Assembly: GCA_014529385.2 (NCBI GenBank)
Contig: CM043959.1
Span: forward strand, 14,693,809 to 14,757,808
Source of the DNA: Adiantum capillus-veneris
Lineage: Eukaryota; Streptophyta; Polypodiopsida; Polypodiales; Pteridaceae
Reading direction: 5' to 3'
Length of the DNA: 64,000 nt
This document shows positions 46,895 to 59,040 of the stretch, in pieces. Position 1 is the first letter of the stretch. Every line of letters starts with the position of its first letter. Below the pieces are notes generated by a model. The model was not told the origin of the DNA and made no database searches. It saw only the letters and a list, made by a program, of their open reading frames with translations. The position numbers and the translations under genes are program-made.

Positions 46895-47532
46895 TCACCA
46901 TCTAAAAAGCACTAAATTGTAGCTATCATTATCACATACTCGCATTGGGTTTTCTTTGTTCATGCATACATCAAGGGTAGCCAGTAATTGTTCCCACCCA
47001 AAGGGTTCAAAAAATTCTTCTGGAAATGGTTGAGAAATATAGTCCTTATCCTCTACTACTCTCTCCATTATGTAGTCTTCCTTATCCAAGCCCCCGCAAT
47101 CAGATGCTCTACACATCCACAACTCATGTTAAGCGTGTAGCCATGTTGACACTTGTTCTTCGTTAGCTGCTAAGGATTCAATTTTCTCCATAGGAGTCCT
47201 ATTGACATCCTATAGCTATGACTCATCATACTAATATTTATCGTAACATCTTTATGTCTTAAGTAGATGTAGTCATAACCCCAATCTTGCACCATTTTAA
47301 GTTGCTGCATAAATAGCCTTCCTAAAATGACATAAATAGCCTTCCTAAAATCTTGCACCATTTTAAGTTGCTGCATAAATAGCCTTCCTAAAATGACATC
47401 AAAATTTTTGCTCTTTCCAAAACATACTATTGCAAAAGTATGTTCATGATCTATTCTACAAGAGGATACTACAATTTGCTCAAGCAGACCCAACGGTCTC
47501 TCCACATATCCATCTACAAGTGGAAACTTCAT
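46895..47532 (-). pseudogene. protease region of G
   Basis: The stretch 47532-47170 has FGKSKNFDVILGRLFMQQLK and VQDWGYDYIYLRHK, matching the protease C-terminal region of H. A 61-bp segment near 47280-47400 (AAAATGACATNAAAT plus CTTCCTAAAATC-type sequence) is duplicated in tandem, repeating ILGRLFMQQLKMVQD in the protein. The downstream block 47122-46895 has WMCRASDCGGLD and WEQLLATLD. The DSG triad lies near 47600 (AILDSGAG-like, weakly preserved). Confidence 0.65.
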
Positions 47533-47751
47533 TCTTTTCTTTCTTAGGATTTGTCTTCCCCATGTTTCTCGTATTTCCTTAGTTTTCTATGGCTACTCCT
47601 GCCCCACTATCAAGTATAGCAATTGTTTTAACTCCTTGGTGAGTCTATAGACAGAGTAGTGTTTCCTTCTTCCCCTTCACAATAATCTCCCACTTTGTTT
47701 TATGGTATTGGTTTCGGATTTGATTTATTCCCTAAGGTTCTCCAAATTGTG

Positions 47752-49720
47752 CTATGAATGGATTTTTATTCCTTTCTTGTTTGAGTGGTTACTCATGTCT
47801 TCCCATAAATGTGGTCTAATCTGTGACAACTTAGAGATAGTGATGGTGCATTGAATAGGGGTGGACATAAATTCCTGTAGGCCCCTTGTGTCCATCATTT
47901 TTAGAACTAACTTCCATTGGGATGGTACAGCTTTTATTTCAGACTTTGCCTCAAATTCTCCTACAAAATATGGTAAGGTGAGCAACATTTCAGGTTTGCT
48001 CCCTAACAACACTTCTATTCCTGCCTCCGCATACAATGATTATAAATCTCTCAAATAAATTTCTAGTCCCATGTTGATTTCTATGAGTGATGTAGACTAG
48101 AAAGTTGTGCTTCTGTCTTTTGCACTTTTGATTGCCTCCCATAGTTTATTTGGCCATGGCTCTTCAATTTCTAGAATTGATGCTACTATATTTTGTTGTC
48201 ATCACTAGTGTTGGGAAATATTTTGTTGTCTAGCTAATTAGAGAAATCTTTCACACTTGGTGTTGGTTTCTTAGTTTTTTTGTCTCCAAATGGGTTCATT
48301 CTATCACTTGGCTTAGAAGGAACTTTTGTGGTACTTTTTGGTGCTTGAATTGGAACTCCTGGTGGTCTTAATTTCTCAGGTGAAAAATATTGGCTATTCA
48401 ATGGTTGAAACCATGTTAATGTAGTTCCTTCCAAAGTCAACCCAAATTCCTCGTATTGAGTGTGAAAATTCATTACTTGTTCCGCCCTCAAGACCTGCTT
48501 GAAAAGTGAAACATGAGCATATAGATCTCTTGACCCACTGTACTTTTTGGCCACACATTTTGCCACTTGGAATGGTCGTACCCTTCTATTTTTTGTTATC
48601 ATGCTTACCACTCTTGGTTCTCCATGCAACACCTCTCTATTGTCATGTCTTGTATGATGAACATCTCTAGGTTCAAAGACAAATTCTCAGTTTCTAGTCA
48701 TGTTTAGTATTGCAAGGGTTTCTGTGTCTCTATTCATTTTCATTGAAATTCTTGAACCCAAGGATTTCATAGGTCTAGGTGTTAAATATTGAGGTCTACT
48801 AAAGGATTAAGTCACTCTAGTTGTAGCTGGAGTAGATCCTTCAGCTCTTGACATGGTCTCAGCCCACAACAAGTCTTGACACACTTGGCATGAAATAATA
48901 TTGATGGAGTGATCCACGAAAGTATGTATAATTCTCTAGCTCCTTTTGATCCATCGTAGAGTATCATCACCCATATTTATCAAGCATCATAGCTTTTGTA
49001 TCTCTACCTACCAAGTAAGTAAAGACGTATACTCATTTTAGGTCGGACAATTCTTTAGCATATGGTTCATACCACACTTATAATAAAGTATTTTTTTTCC
49101 ATTGTTGTACATATATATTCCCACATGAATATTGTCCGTATTGAGACAAATCATCTCATTTTCTTTCCTCAGTGTTGCACTTGGAAGTGTCAACTCAGGA
49201 ATTTTTCTTCCGACTTTGGGTCCACTTTTTGTTTCATGCCAGTCACCTCACATTTGTCCACAATGTTGGGATTTTCCACTACTAGATACATTATTCCTTT
49301 ATTGAAGTATCAATTGCCACTATAGTCTATTGGCACTAGGTTCTTAAACTCACTAGGCCTTTCTTCTAGCTTAACATAGTAGCAGCCCATTCCGTCCTTA
49401 TAGATTTTGGCACTTTGTGCATTCTCATATTGAAATTGTAAGTGCAATAGCTTAATGAGTGGAGGAGGTTGCAATGTTCCTGCCCCCATGGCTTCTTTCA
49501 GCTCAAAATTCACACTTTTGAATGTTTTTGCCATGAAGATAAAGGAGCTTTTGGATGAAGAATCTGATAGACTATCCTCAAAAATTGGTTCTAAGGTCGA
49601 TAATGGTCCTTGATTGACACTCTCTTCCGTGGAAATAGTAGTAAATTGGTCTCCAACCGTAGGGTTTCTACTCTGATATAATCTACTAGATTCCCAATAC
49701 ATCAAGAAACACTCTGGCAA
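47752..49720 (-). pseudogene. gag of G
   Basis: The stretch 49720-49310 is an N-terminal, Ser/Glu-rich piece. The stretch 48632-48234 contains the retrotransposon gag core, with KKYSGSRDLYAHVSLFKQVL, EEFGLTLEGTTLTWFQPL and FHTQYEE. A Pro/Lys tail follows, and then 48036-47752 aligns with the H block at 13070-13270 (LLTLPYFVGEFEAKSEIKAV). Stops and frame changes separate the pieces. Confidence 0.7.
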
Positions 49721-51009
49721 AAACTCGACCTTTTATGTCATCATTTTGCCTTCAATTTCCCAGATTTGAAGTAACCTTGATCAACACACTTTAGCTTCTA
49801 CAACTAGTATAAAGGAACACTTGATGGCTATAAGTTTACAACCAATCTATTAGTCAAATTCTACAGTCCACAAGGTTCTTTGCGCTTTGGTCAAAATTCT
49901 TTATTTCGTTTGTAAAACCCACAAACCAACTCTAATTTGAATTTTGAAAGGACCACTATGATGCTAGAGACTATTACTAGCTCTGGTATTAATTTGACTC
50001 AAAAGTGTGTCATGGGGTCATGAATTCCGATCCACGTACCTTAGTGCTAGATTGCACTAAACCTTGGCACACTAATCATTCCCAATCCCTTGGTTCCTTT
50101 TATCTAGATGTCAAGTGGTTTGATCCCTTTTGATCACCCAAAAGTTATGGTCTATTCGGTGATTTTAGTTCTTGGATCACTTTTGCCCTGTTTTGACCCA
50201 CTTCTTTGAGTCTTTTGATACCCTTGTTTTTAGATGAATTGTTTGTATTGGTCTCTACGACAAGAATGTTTGGTCTGTGTCCAAAAACTCAGTAGGGGGA
50301 CAAAGGTCAATGATATTCCCAATTTCTGGTCAGTTTTTAAGATTTTCTTGCTTTTGGCCCAATTTATTGATTTTGGGTAGGTTTGATGTATCAATTTTCT
50401 ACCCAAAGTATATATCTAGCATTCTAGAACCTCATAGGACCCTCTCGTATCAGTTTTTGCTCAAACTGCTATAAGGGGTCATGGATTGTGATCGATGTTT
50501 GGTCACCTTTTGGCATGAAACTTCTTAGTTAAGCTCTTTATGGTTTATTTTACATCTTTTTGAACTTATTTTTGGGTTTGTATCATCTCTTAAGCTCTAT
50601 TCAAGTTTATGGTCTCAACTACCATATGGTTTTGACAAAAAAAAAATCTTTGATCCTTTTTGCCTAATTTGATGGTTGTTGGTACTACTTTACCTATTCC
50701 TAAGTAGTGAATTGAATCTTATGGACAAAAACAAACAAATCGTACAAAATTGAAAGAAAAAAATAATCTGGAGCAATACTTTCAAAGGATTGGAAAATAT
50801 GGAAAATAAAATTCTTTTATATCTCAATCATAACCTCTCAATACCTCTCAAGTCTAGATTTAGCAAGTCCTCGACTTCTAGCCTCTATCAAGTACTAAAT
50901 CCCGTATTTAGCTTTATTGCCTACTAATGTGTAAATAAAATGGAGATTAATATCAAAGGTCTTTAAGTCAGAAGCTACAAGTAGGCCACTCACCACCTAA
51001 GGAGTACTA

Positions 51010-51027
51010 TCCCTAGCAACGGCACCA
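51010..51027 (-). other. decayed tRNA-Asp-type primer site of G
   Basis: Minus-strand TGGTGCCGTTGCTAGGGA lies next to the LTR end TAACA plus one base. The Athila-type site is TGGCGCCGTTGCCGGGGA. The three differences are C to T or G to A transitions, most at CpG sites. Confidence 0.7.
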
Positions 51028-51028
51028 A

Positions 51029-51937
51029 TGTTAGTGGATCACCATGATGGACATCATGTCAATACTTAGAGAAGTGACTCAAATGGGGCTCAAAGACTCT
51101 TTGAGGGTGTCAATCTCAAGAAGTGAACCTATGAAATAAGCCAACTATCACACTAGCATATCTATCACTCTCTAGCCAAGAAATTTACTTATGTCCTATG
51201 CCGCTTTGCTCAGTCATCACGCCATTTCAACACTCAAACAATATCCAAATGCTATGAAATTTTAGAAGGAGGTCTAAGACACTTTGGGGCACTATCCTAC
51301 CAAGTCTAGTCACAATCTGAAAGGGTCTCAAAATCACAATCCATAATAATCATCGTACCCAAAACTACATTAGAGCACATCAAATAGGTTGTTTTATGGT
51401 CTAGGAACACTCTCTTACGGTCAAAACTTCAAAATATAACCATTAAAGCACTCAAAAGTGCAAATTTATCTCACAAATTCATAGACCCAAACCACAACCA
51501 AATTGGCAATGATTACCCTTAATTGAAAGAGCATGACAAAGAACACAATAAAATAATCAAAATCAAATTTGGATTACAAGAGTTTGAGAAAAATCGATTA
51601 CAAGTATGACAGAGTAGCTCTTCTTATCCGTACGTTTATTGCTTAATGAACTCTTGATAATAATTGTTGTTCAAACTAAGGTGTTTTCACTTAAATACCA
51701 AGGGGTTTTTTGCATAGCCAAATGGTTGGCCATACAAAATTCAACTCAAATACAAATGTAAACCTCATGATTAAAATCTAATCCATGGTTCTTTCTATAC
51801 AATTACAAGGCTTTGGGAAATAATAGAATATAAAAAAATTTATCGTTTACAATTAGGGGTTCTGACTAGAAGGCGACATTGGCAGCTTTGGTCAAACAAT
51901 AAAGACCTCTGTGTGTAGTTCTTGATATATGTCAACA
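51029..51937 (-). repeat. 5' LTR of G
   Basis: On the minus strand it begins TGTTGACATATATCAAGAAC (51937) and ends GTGATCCACTAACA (51029), giving TG...CA ends next to the primer site. The upper end is set by the TG and by the start of F coding homology just beyond. There is no second copy to confirm it. Confidence 0.55.
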
Positions 51938-51959
51938 TACAATACCTATGAGAGATGAT

Positions 51960-54148
51960 GCAAAATCAAGTAGGTAAAGGTTCCACACCTACAATGAAAT
52001 CTTTGTCAAGAAAATCAAGGAACAGATAGAGAAGCTTAATTTATTTATAAAATTGAACACACAGATTGGGTATCTATGATTGTGGTAGTTTCTCAGAGAA
52101 ATGGAAATTTGAAAGAGTGTGTTAATCTCAAAAAGATAAACGCAGCTAGCATTAGAAATATTTTTTTTCTTTCTATTATGGATCAAGTCTTGGAAAGAGT
52201 TGCTAAAAAAGGAGTCTTTAGATTTTTGGATGGATTTTTGTGTTATAATCAATCAGTCATAGACCCAAAAGAATAGCACAAAACCACTTATGCTATTGAA
52301 TGGGGTATATTTTCATATAGGGGCATGCCCTTTGGGTTAACCAATGCTCCCACCACATTCTAAAGACTAATGAGTCATGGTTTTAAGGAGTATCTACTTA
52401 ATTTCCTTGAAGTTTACACAAATGACCTATGTGTGCACTCATCCATACAAGTAAACCGTTTTAAACACCTCAAGAAAGTCTTTGAAAAATACCGCTTATA
52501 CAAGATTTGTTTGAATCGTGAAAATGTATATTCATGGTTAGGGAGAACAAAATTCTTGGATATATAGTTTACAAAAACAAAATTTCTATAGACATGGAAA
52601 AGGTTATGGTCATTGAAAAAATTCCAAGGCTTATAAATGTAAAGAGAATTTCAACCTTTCATGAAACATTGTGGATACTATCAAAGATTTGTTTACATGT
52701 ACATAGTTATTACAAAACTTATATATAACTACTCTCTTTGTATGTATTGATGAATTTCAAGAGTATTTAAAAAGCTTAAGGAAGCTTTGTCATCTACTCT
52801 AATATTGAAAGCTTTAGATTAGATTTTCATGTGCATGTTGATCCTTTAAACTTTGCAATTGTTTTTTTTTCCTAGCCCAACTAAGAGATGGAACACTTGA
52901 TTTTCCAATCTCATATGCTAGTAGAGACAATTGAACACAGTAGAGAAGAATTACACCACAACAAAAATAGAGGATCTAGGTATAATTTATGTGATCAAAG
53001 TGTTCAAACATGACTTATCAAAAAATAAGTTTGTGCTCTTTGTAGAGCACCATGTACCACTCTATATAGTCAACAAGCCTTGTAATATCAGATGGTTCAT
53101 CAATTTATTAAAATTTGATTTTACAATAGTTATTAAAAATGGAACCACTCATCAAAGATTTGATCTGTTATCTAAAATCACATCCAGATAACCCCCAAGG
53201 GAGTTGATGATGACTTACCATATGCTTACCTATTTTCCATAAAAATGATTCCTAGATGGTCAAAAGATTTGGTTACTTTGATGACCATAACACAAGGTAA
53301 ATCTTAGATTCATCTTCCTATAACATCAAATTTGATCGAGCAATTTTCCATGTATAAATTATTAGCAATAAGATTATACATGAACAATAAACATGGAGTT
53401 TTATTTTTGTGTGTTAGCCCAGAAAAATAAGCTAACTACTTCAATCAAGCACATACTATAGGAATTTGAATCCATTTTGCTGAGGATCAAACCACAAGAA
53501 GTCTTGAATAGCTAGGAGTACATTGGTGTACTATGAGAGGTGATGGTCGTGCTTATGGAGAACAACGCTTTTAATGCCAAAAGCAAACACTTGTATGTCA
53601 TGCTACTTTGTTCCAAATATCCCTTATTCCAAAGTGCAGCAAATATTTGATAGAGTACTTGACAAATAGGAGTTTTTCTGAAAACATGAGTAAATACCAC
53701 CAAAGGAAAATTGGAACAAAAGCTATGAGCTACATATTGATTGAAAACCAATTGTATAGAAGAGGAAAAGATCAATAGCTACAGGTATTTGCTAATGAAG
53801 ATGAATATATACCAATTCTAAACCAAGCACATGCAGGTCGAATAAGGGCTCATGATACCATGGCTAGAGTGATATTGATGGCTAGAATTTGATGGCCAAC
53901 ACTATTTTCCAATAATAAAGTGTTTGTTTAGCAATGTGATGCTTGCTAAAGGTATAAAATGCCAACCAAACTAGATAGTAAGCCATTACGACCAATGATG
54001 AGGAGAAGAAAATTTACCAAGTGGGGAATAGATTTCATAGGACCTATTCAGCCGCTAGCCTATGAAACACATGCACATATATTATTGTGTCCATTGATTA
54101 TGTAATCAATTGGAATGAAGCACATTCTACTATGAAAAATGATTCAAG
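51960..54148 (+). pseudogene. pol: pol fragment of gypsy element F (RT-RNase H-IN)
   Basis: RT starts near 51960, with motifs NGNLKECVNLKKINAASIR near 52095 and RFLDGFLCYNQS near 52220. [12 protein letters not shown] lies near 52326, and an active site near 52418 reads YTND instead of YMDD. RNase H near 52790-53190 has KNGTTHQRFDLLSK. An integrase zinc finger near 53830-53960 has HAGRIRAHDTMAR and QCDAC, and the core start has WGIDFIGPI (54028). It is cut at 54148 by the copia LTR. Many Trp and Gln codons have become stops. It is related to G. Confidence 0.8.
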
Positions 54149-54519
54149 TGTAAAGATATAGATAAGGAGAGAGCTTGAGCTTTTGCAAGACACACGCACA
54201 CAACCAAGAGAGCACATGATGGAGATGGATGCACAAATATGCTTCTTCTTCTTCTTCACTACTCAAAATGATCATGAGGTTTACAAAACATAAGAGGAAA
54301 TACAACATAATAAGAGGCACTTATAATCATCAATGTGAAACTGCTAGTGAGTGAGCTAGCTAAGTGTGTGGCCATTAGTCTTGATAGGTAGAGCATGTCG
54401 ACAAAGTCTAGCTATAGTACCATTGGTGATTATCCTTGCGTCTGCTACCTTGTGATAAGTGATAAATGTAGTTGAGAAGTCATCTAGGCATGCTATCTAT
54501 TAAGCTTGATATCTCAACA
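54149..54519 (-). repeat. 3' LTR of the copia element
   Basis: On the minus strand it begins TGTTGAGATATCAAGC, the common plant copia LTR start after a purine-rich GATGAGGAG, and ends ATATCTTTACA. The 371-bp length is ordinary for plant copia. Confidence 0.8.
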
Positions 54520-56048
54520 CTCCTCATCAAGCTCAACACCATCTCTCATTCTTCAAGCATAGCTCAAAATAGCCTCAGCTTCACTACTTGTAGGGCCTTT
54601 GAAGATGTCTATAATCTACTCATCTATCCTCATGTACCTAAGATTGATGTTACCAGCTAAGAACGTGTCTCTGATGAAGTGGTAGTGCACCTCAATGTTC
54701 TTCATCCTCTCATTGAACACTAGGTTCCGTGCCAGTTGTTTACTACTAAGGTTGTCGTAGTAGATGAAAATTGGTCTCTAAACTTGTATGCCCAACTCTG
54801 TAAATAGCATCTCCAACCATGCTACCTCACATACTGCTACTACAACACCCCTATACTCAGCCTCCAACCTCAACAAAGCACCATGGGTTGCTTCTTGCTA
54901 CTCCATGTGATAGCAACACTTCCAAGTGAAAACATGAAGCCATTGGTAGATTGTCAATCATAGAATACTACCCAATCTACATCCATTTAACTACAAACGG
55001 CACATCCATGCCATCCTCATAAAAGAGTGCATAATCCAAGGTAGCACTCACATAGCACAATGTGTGCCTCATTGAATCCAAATGTGACTTCCTAGAAACC
55101 TATATAAATTGACGCTAAAGCCCAACTATGTAATTCAAATCTGGTCATGCACCTTCAAATTTTGAAATAGGCTTACAACTAGCCATAGTATAATTTGATA
55201 GATATCCAATACATACGGCCTTTTTGACAAACATTATGCCTCTTTCATGCAAATAATTTCAATGCCTAAGAAATAATGCAGCTCCCCCAAACATTTCATG
55301 TCAAATTATTGCTTTAAGAGGCCCTTTACATGCTCAACTCTAGCTGCATGATTGCCACCAACAATCAAATCATAAACATAGATGCATATGATCACAATAT
55401 CTATCTCATTCTCTTGCACGTACAAAGAGTGATTTGCATTAGCCATACACAAACAGTAGTAACCAAATAGGCTACAATCTTAGTATGCCAGTCTTTAGGC
55501 TCTTGCTTTAGCCCATAAAGTGTTTTCCTTGCCTTGCATGCATATTTGGGATATCTCACATCCTCGTATCTCTATGGGCTGCTACATATACACTTCTTCA
55601 TGCAGGTCACCATGCAAGAAGGAATTCTTCACATCCATTTGATGCAACACCCAACCTTTGCTATAGCCACTATAATAATGGCACAAATAGTATCCATCTT
55701 AGCTATGGGTTTGAACATCTCCTCATAATCAATGCCATAAGTTTGTCCATAACCTTTGGGTACCAATCTACCCTTCTACTAGCTCATAGTCCCATCCATG
55801 TCATGCTTCACCTTGTAAACCCATTTACATCCAATCACATTCTTACCTTTTGGAAATGGTACCATTTCCCATGTCTCAATAGAATCAAGTACATTCATCT
55901 CTTCATCCATAGTTTGATTCCACTTGGGATATCCAATAGCATCCTCAAAACATGTAGGATCTAACTCTTGTACAATCTTTGCCATAAATGCACAATGGTG
56001 AGCCACATAATTGTCATAAGTCAACCTTTGCACAAGATTCAAGATCAC
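54520..56048 (-). pseudogene. pol: copia pol: RT and RNase H (broken)
   Basis: The minus-strand stretch 56048-55779 has the RT lead-in WNQTMDEEMNVLDSIETWEM and VIGCKWVYKVKHDMDG. Then come GYGQTYGIDYEEMF near 55740 and [17 protein letters not shown] near 55640-55590. The active site near 55400 reads YVYD instead of YVDD. RNase H near 54900-54560 has LRLEAEYRGVV, WLEMLFTELGI and HYHFIRDTF. Stops occur every few dozen codons. Confidence 0.85.
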
Positions 56049-57985
56049 TACAAAAGCCTTATTTTTAGCTTGTATCCTTCTTAATTAGTTCCTAGCATAG
56101 TTTTTATTCCAACGGTTTTTAATTCAATATCATCCAAATAATCTTTCATCAGACAATGGCTATTGTTAACAATCTCTTTATTAAACTTTAACTATTGATC
56201 ATGGCCAACCTACAACAACAAGGTTTTCTCTACACTAATGGAGCCTTTGTACAAAGATTTTTTTAATCAATTATTGAAGTTCAGGGCAACAACCCTCTTT
56301 GAAAACCAACTTGACATCGCCCACAAATGCAGCATGGGCACCAACCTGCATTGCGCACCAACACGACATCGTGCACCAATGCAGCATCAAACTGCCATAC
56401 AAAACATTTGTTTCTTCTCAAAATGCAATTCCCAATTCATTCAAACTTAATGCAACGAGTATTTAAGCATCAAATAGTAATTCCTACCTAAGTTTTGTAT
56501 AAAAAAGCATGTGTTTAATTTATTCAGCTTGTATTCTCTTTTTCGGGTTTCCTAAGGTGGACCAGGGCATGAATCTATCTAATTGATGCAGTAACTTTAA
56601 AAACTAGTACCTAGTTTGGGTTTTAACAATTTCTTGCTACGACGGATGGTTCCTTCAACTATTGGAGCATGGTTAGGTCCAGCCCTACCGTTATTTCTCT
56701 TTGTAGATTTTGAGGCTATAGCACAACTTTTTAAAAAAATTAATGAAAAAAGAAGAACTCCTACTCTAGGTACAGGTTTGAGGTGCTAATATAGCTGAAA
56801 TAATCAGCTAAATTAGTAACCTTAATTTTCAAGGTCCATCGTATTTATTTGACCCATAAATTAGAAAAAAAGGTAAATTTTCTATGTAAATATGTGCTAT
56901 TTTATTTATTAAAATTAGTATATGCATGCAAAAATTATAAATAATTTTTTGAATCTATTTACTACTTTTTTAGATTTTCTAGTGCTAAAACTACTTATTT
57001 CTAGTATTAAAACTACTTATTTCAGCCTAAAAATAATTATTTAAACTAGAAAAATACTATTAAAAATCATAAAAAGATCAAAGATAAGCTTATGCATGCA
57101 AAAAGTATTTGTAAAAAATATGATTTTACTAATATACAAACCTTCATTGGATAAGTACTTTATTGATAATTATTTAATAAATAATTATCGATCATGGAGA
57201 CTTATGGCCTTTGTTGATTTTTTAGCATATAACCATGATTCATCTGATCGTAATGACTTATGATTAATTATGTACAAAGAAATTACAATACAAATAAAAA
57301 TATGCTTGTACGCGTAGAGATAGAGCAAGAAAGTGAGCGTAATGAGTATGCATGTAAGAGTTTAGGGTAATACAAAAAATTATAACACTTACAAAAGCTT
57401 CATGCGTACAATTAACATACATGCAAAGTTTGCATGTTGCATAACATGATAATTAAGATTAAGGCTCGATTAGGATAAACGTGACCTGATTAGGAAGAAT
57501 TAATGCATAAGAGATAAATGATTGATTTGAATTACCTCAATTTTAGCACTCCTTTGTGTTCATTGAATCTTGCATTGTTTCGGTGTCAATCCTCTCTCCC
57601 TTTTCTTAGTAGAGAGTGCTGAAGTGCTTGATTAAGCTCTTTAATTAGCTAATTAGTGAATGCATGTATGTGAGTGTGTGTGTGTATGTGTGAATCTTTG
57701 CAGAGTGTCCTCTCTTGAGAAGACTCTCAAAAAATGAGCGTGTGCTTGTGAGGGGGCTGGGGTCTTTATATAGGGGAAGGTAGGTCCAATTCTCATGCAA
57801 TAAGGAGGGAAGGGGAGGTACATGCAACAAGGAGGGGGCGTCTATTGTGGAGGGCCTGACACTTGTCACGTGCCATGCACATGCACTTCAATCCTTCTCT
57901 TTTTCATTTTGCAAGATTTGGCCCCAACTTCAGGGTGACCTAGGGTGCACCTTTGGGCTCATTTTTGGATGCCATCAAGGGAGAT
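56049..57985. other. AT-rich region without supported gene
   Basis: No coding domain is seen. It is strongly AT-rich between about 56700 and 57500. A TATA box on the minus strand near 57763-57771 is followed, in that direction, by Pro-codon-rich and CA-repeat sequence like a plant 5' leader. Confidence 0.45.
57763..57771 (-). promoter_or_regulatory. TATA box candidate (TATATAAAG)
   Basis: Minus-strand TATATAAAG is followed by ACCCCAGCCCCCTC and, about 100 bases on, by a CA repeat. No downstream gene was recognised. It may be the promoter of an old LTR. Confidence 0.3.
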
Positions 57986-58290
57986 AAACAGTCCTAACCA
58001 TAGAGTGCATAGAAGGGTGTCATCCCAATACTCTGATGGTGGGATGATCTATAGGCAAACTCCACTTGAGGTAAACACTGAATCCACCTATTGGGTTCCC
58101 TTTTGCAATACACCCTTAGCACATCCTTGATCACTTTCTTAACTCTCTTTGTCTGTGCATCGGTCTGAAGATGATAATTGTGTTAAAATCCATATGTATA
58201 CCAGTAACTAGTGAAGTCCAAAATTTGGAAGTGAAATTAGCATCTCCATTGCTTACTATCCGCTTGGGGAGTCCATGAAGTCAAAAAATC
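57986..58290 (-). pseudogene. gypsy integrase core scrap (L)
   Basis: Minus-strand reading from 58290 gives LPKRIVSNGDANFTSKFW, with the second catalytic Asp position shifted to GDANF. After a frameshift it gives LQTDAQTKRVKKVIKDVLRV, matching the HPQTDGQTERVN block, then WIQCLPQVEFAYRSS and GMTPFYALYG. Both ends stop abruptly. Confidence 0.75.
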
Positions 58291-59040
58291 TCCTTGATAC
58301 ATTAGGAAGGGAATGGGGTATAAGGGGGGCTCTTTATTTGCCATAGGATTAAAAATGAGATTATGGAGGGGGCAAATGGGTGGATGCCATGTGGATTTAA
58401 ATGGTGGGTATGGAAGGGCCTAAAGTTAAGTTGTCAAACTTGTACTTTTTATAACATATAAAGAGAAAATCTCTTATAAATTCCAAAAATTGAACTTTTC
58501 TCTAAAAAGGTGGGATAAAAACCAATCCTTTCTCTCTCTAGTGGCTGTCAATTTCACCCTCTATCCTAAAAGTGGGGTCCCTCCAAAAACGTGTTGATCA
58601 TTCCACCCTTCTCTCTATTGTACCATGTCTCACTTCTCTTCACTCCACCTTGCAAGTTGCATCTCGTTCTTCATTGTCACTTTTGTCTCCCAAAAAGCTC
58701 TACATCAAAAATTTGAACCTCCTTTCCCTCCTCAAGATTTCTCCTCAATTTGAAGCTCTCCATTGTTACTCATCCTTGCTACATTCTCCTCAAGGTGAAT
58801 CTCTCCATTACTTTACGAACCTCACTACACACCTCTACCTAAAGCTTAGGATTTGTAGCATATTCTTCTACTAGATCTTTCTCATTTCTTCCTTGCAAGT
58901 TTCTTGCTCCTTCTCCATTGAGCTCTCTAGAATAGATCTACTTTCCTCTCAAGCATTCAACATTATCTTCCCCATTGAGAACATGGATGTATATATATTA
59001 ATCTTAAGTGTTTGTGTGCAAGTTGTGCCACTATTCTCCA
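58291..59040. other. unassigned sequence, pyrimidine-rich
   Basis: It is rich in CT and CTC runs, and its open frames are low-complexity Leu/Ser. It could be the 5' leader of the relict gene that follows, but no promoter motif is convincing. Confidence 0.35.

Larger units (their letters stand above)
43975..51937 (-). mobile_element. Athila/Tat-like gypsy element G
   Basis: Minus-strand order is 5' LTR (51937-51029), primer site (51027-51010), a leader of about 1.3 kb, gag, PR, RT, RNase H and integrase remnant. No matching 3' LTR was found; after the integrase C-terminus the sequence passes into ORF-X copy 2. The RT and RNase H resemble those of element F on the other strand. All genes carry stops. 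Confidence 0.75.
54149..56048 (-). mobile_element. Ty1/copia element, 3' half, inserted in F
   Basis: One LTR (54149-54519) and the RT-RNase H part of pol up to 56048 are present on the minus strand. Homology stops near 56048, so integrase, gag and the 5' LTR are missing. At 54149 it interrupts the F integrase frame. The would-be 5-bp duplication there is TCAAG; its partner was not found. Confidence 0.8.

Noticed and set aside
47280-47400. Direct repeat in the G protease region considered as a CRISPR-like or regulatory array
   Set aside because: It is a simple tandem duplication of about 61 bp within coding sequence, two copies only, with no spacers.
49978-49990. Minus-strand TTAATACCAGAGC, resembling a tRNA-Met primer site for G
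   Set aside because: Three mismatches and no LTR end beside it. The tRNA-Asp-type site at 51010-51027 fits much better and abuts TG...CA ends.
58572-58874. 100-codon plus-strand open frame
   Set aside because: It is low-complexity Leu/Ser from pyrimidine-rich DNA, with no homology or partner exon.
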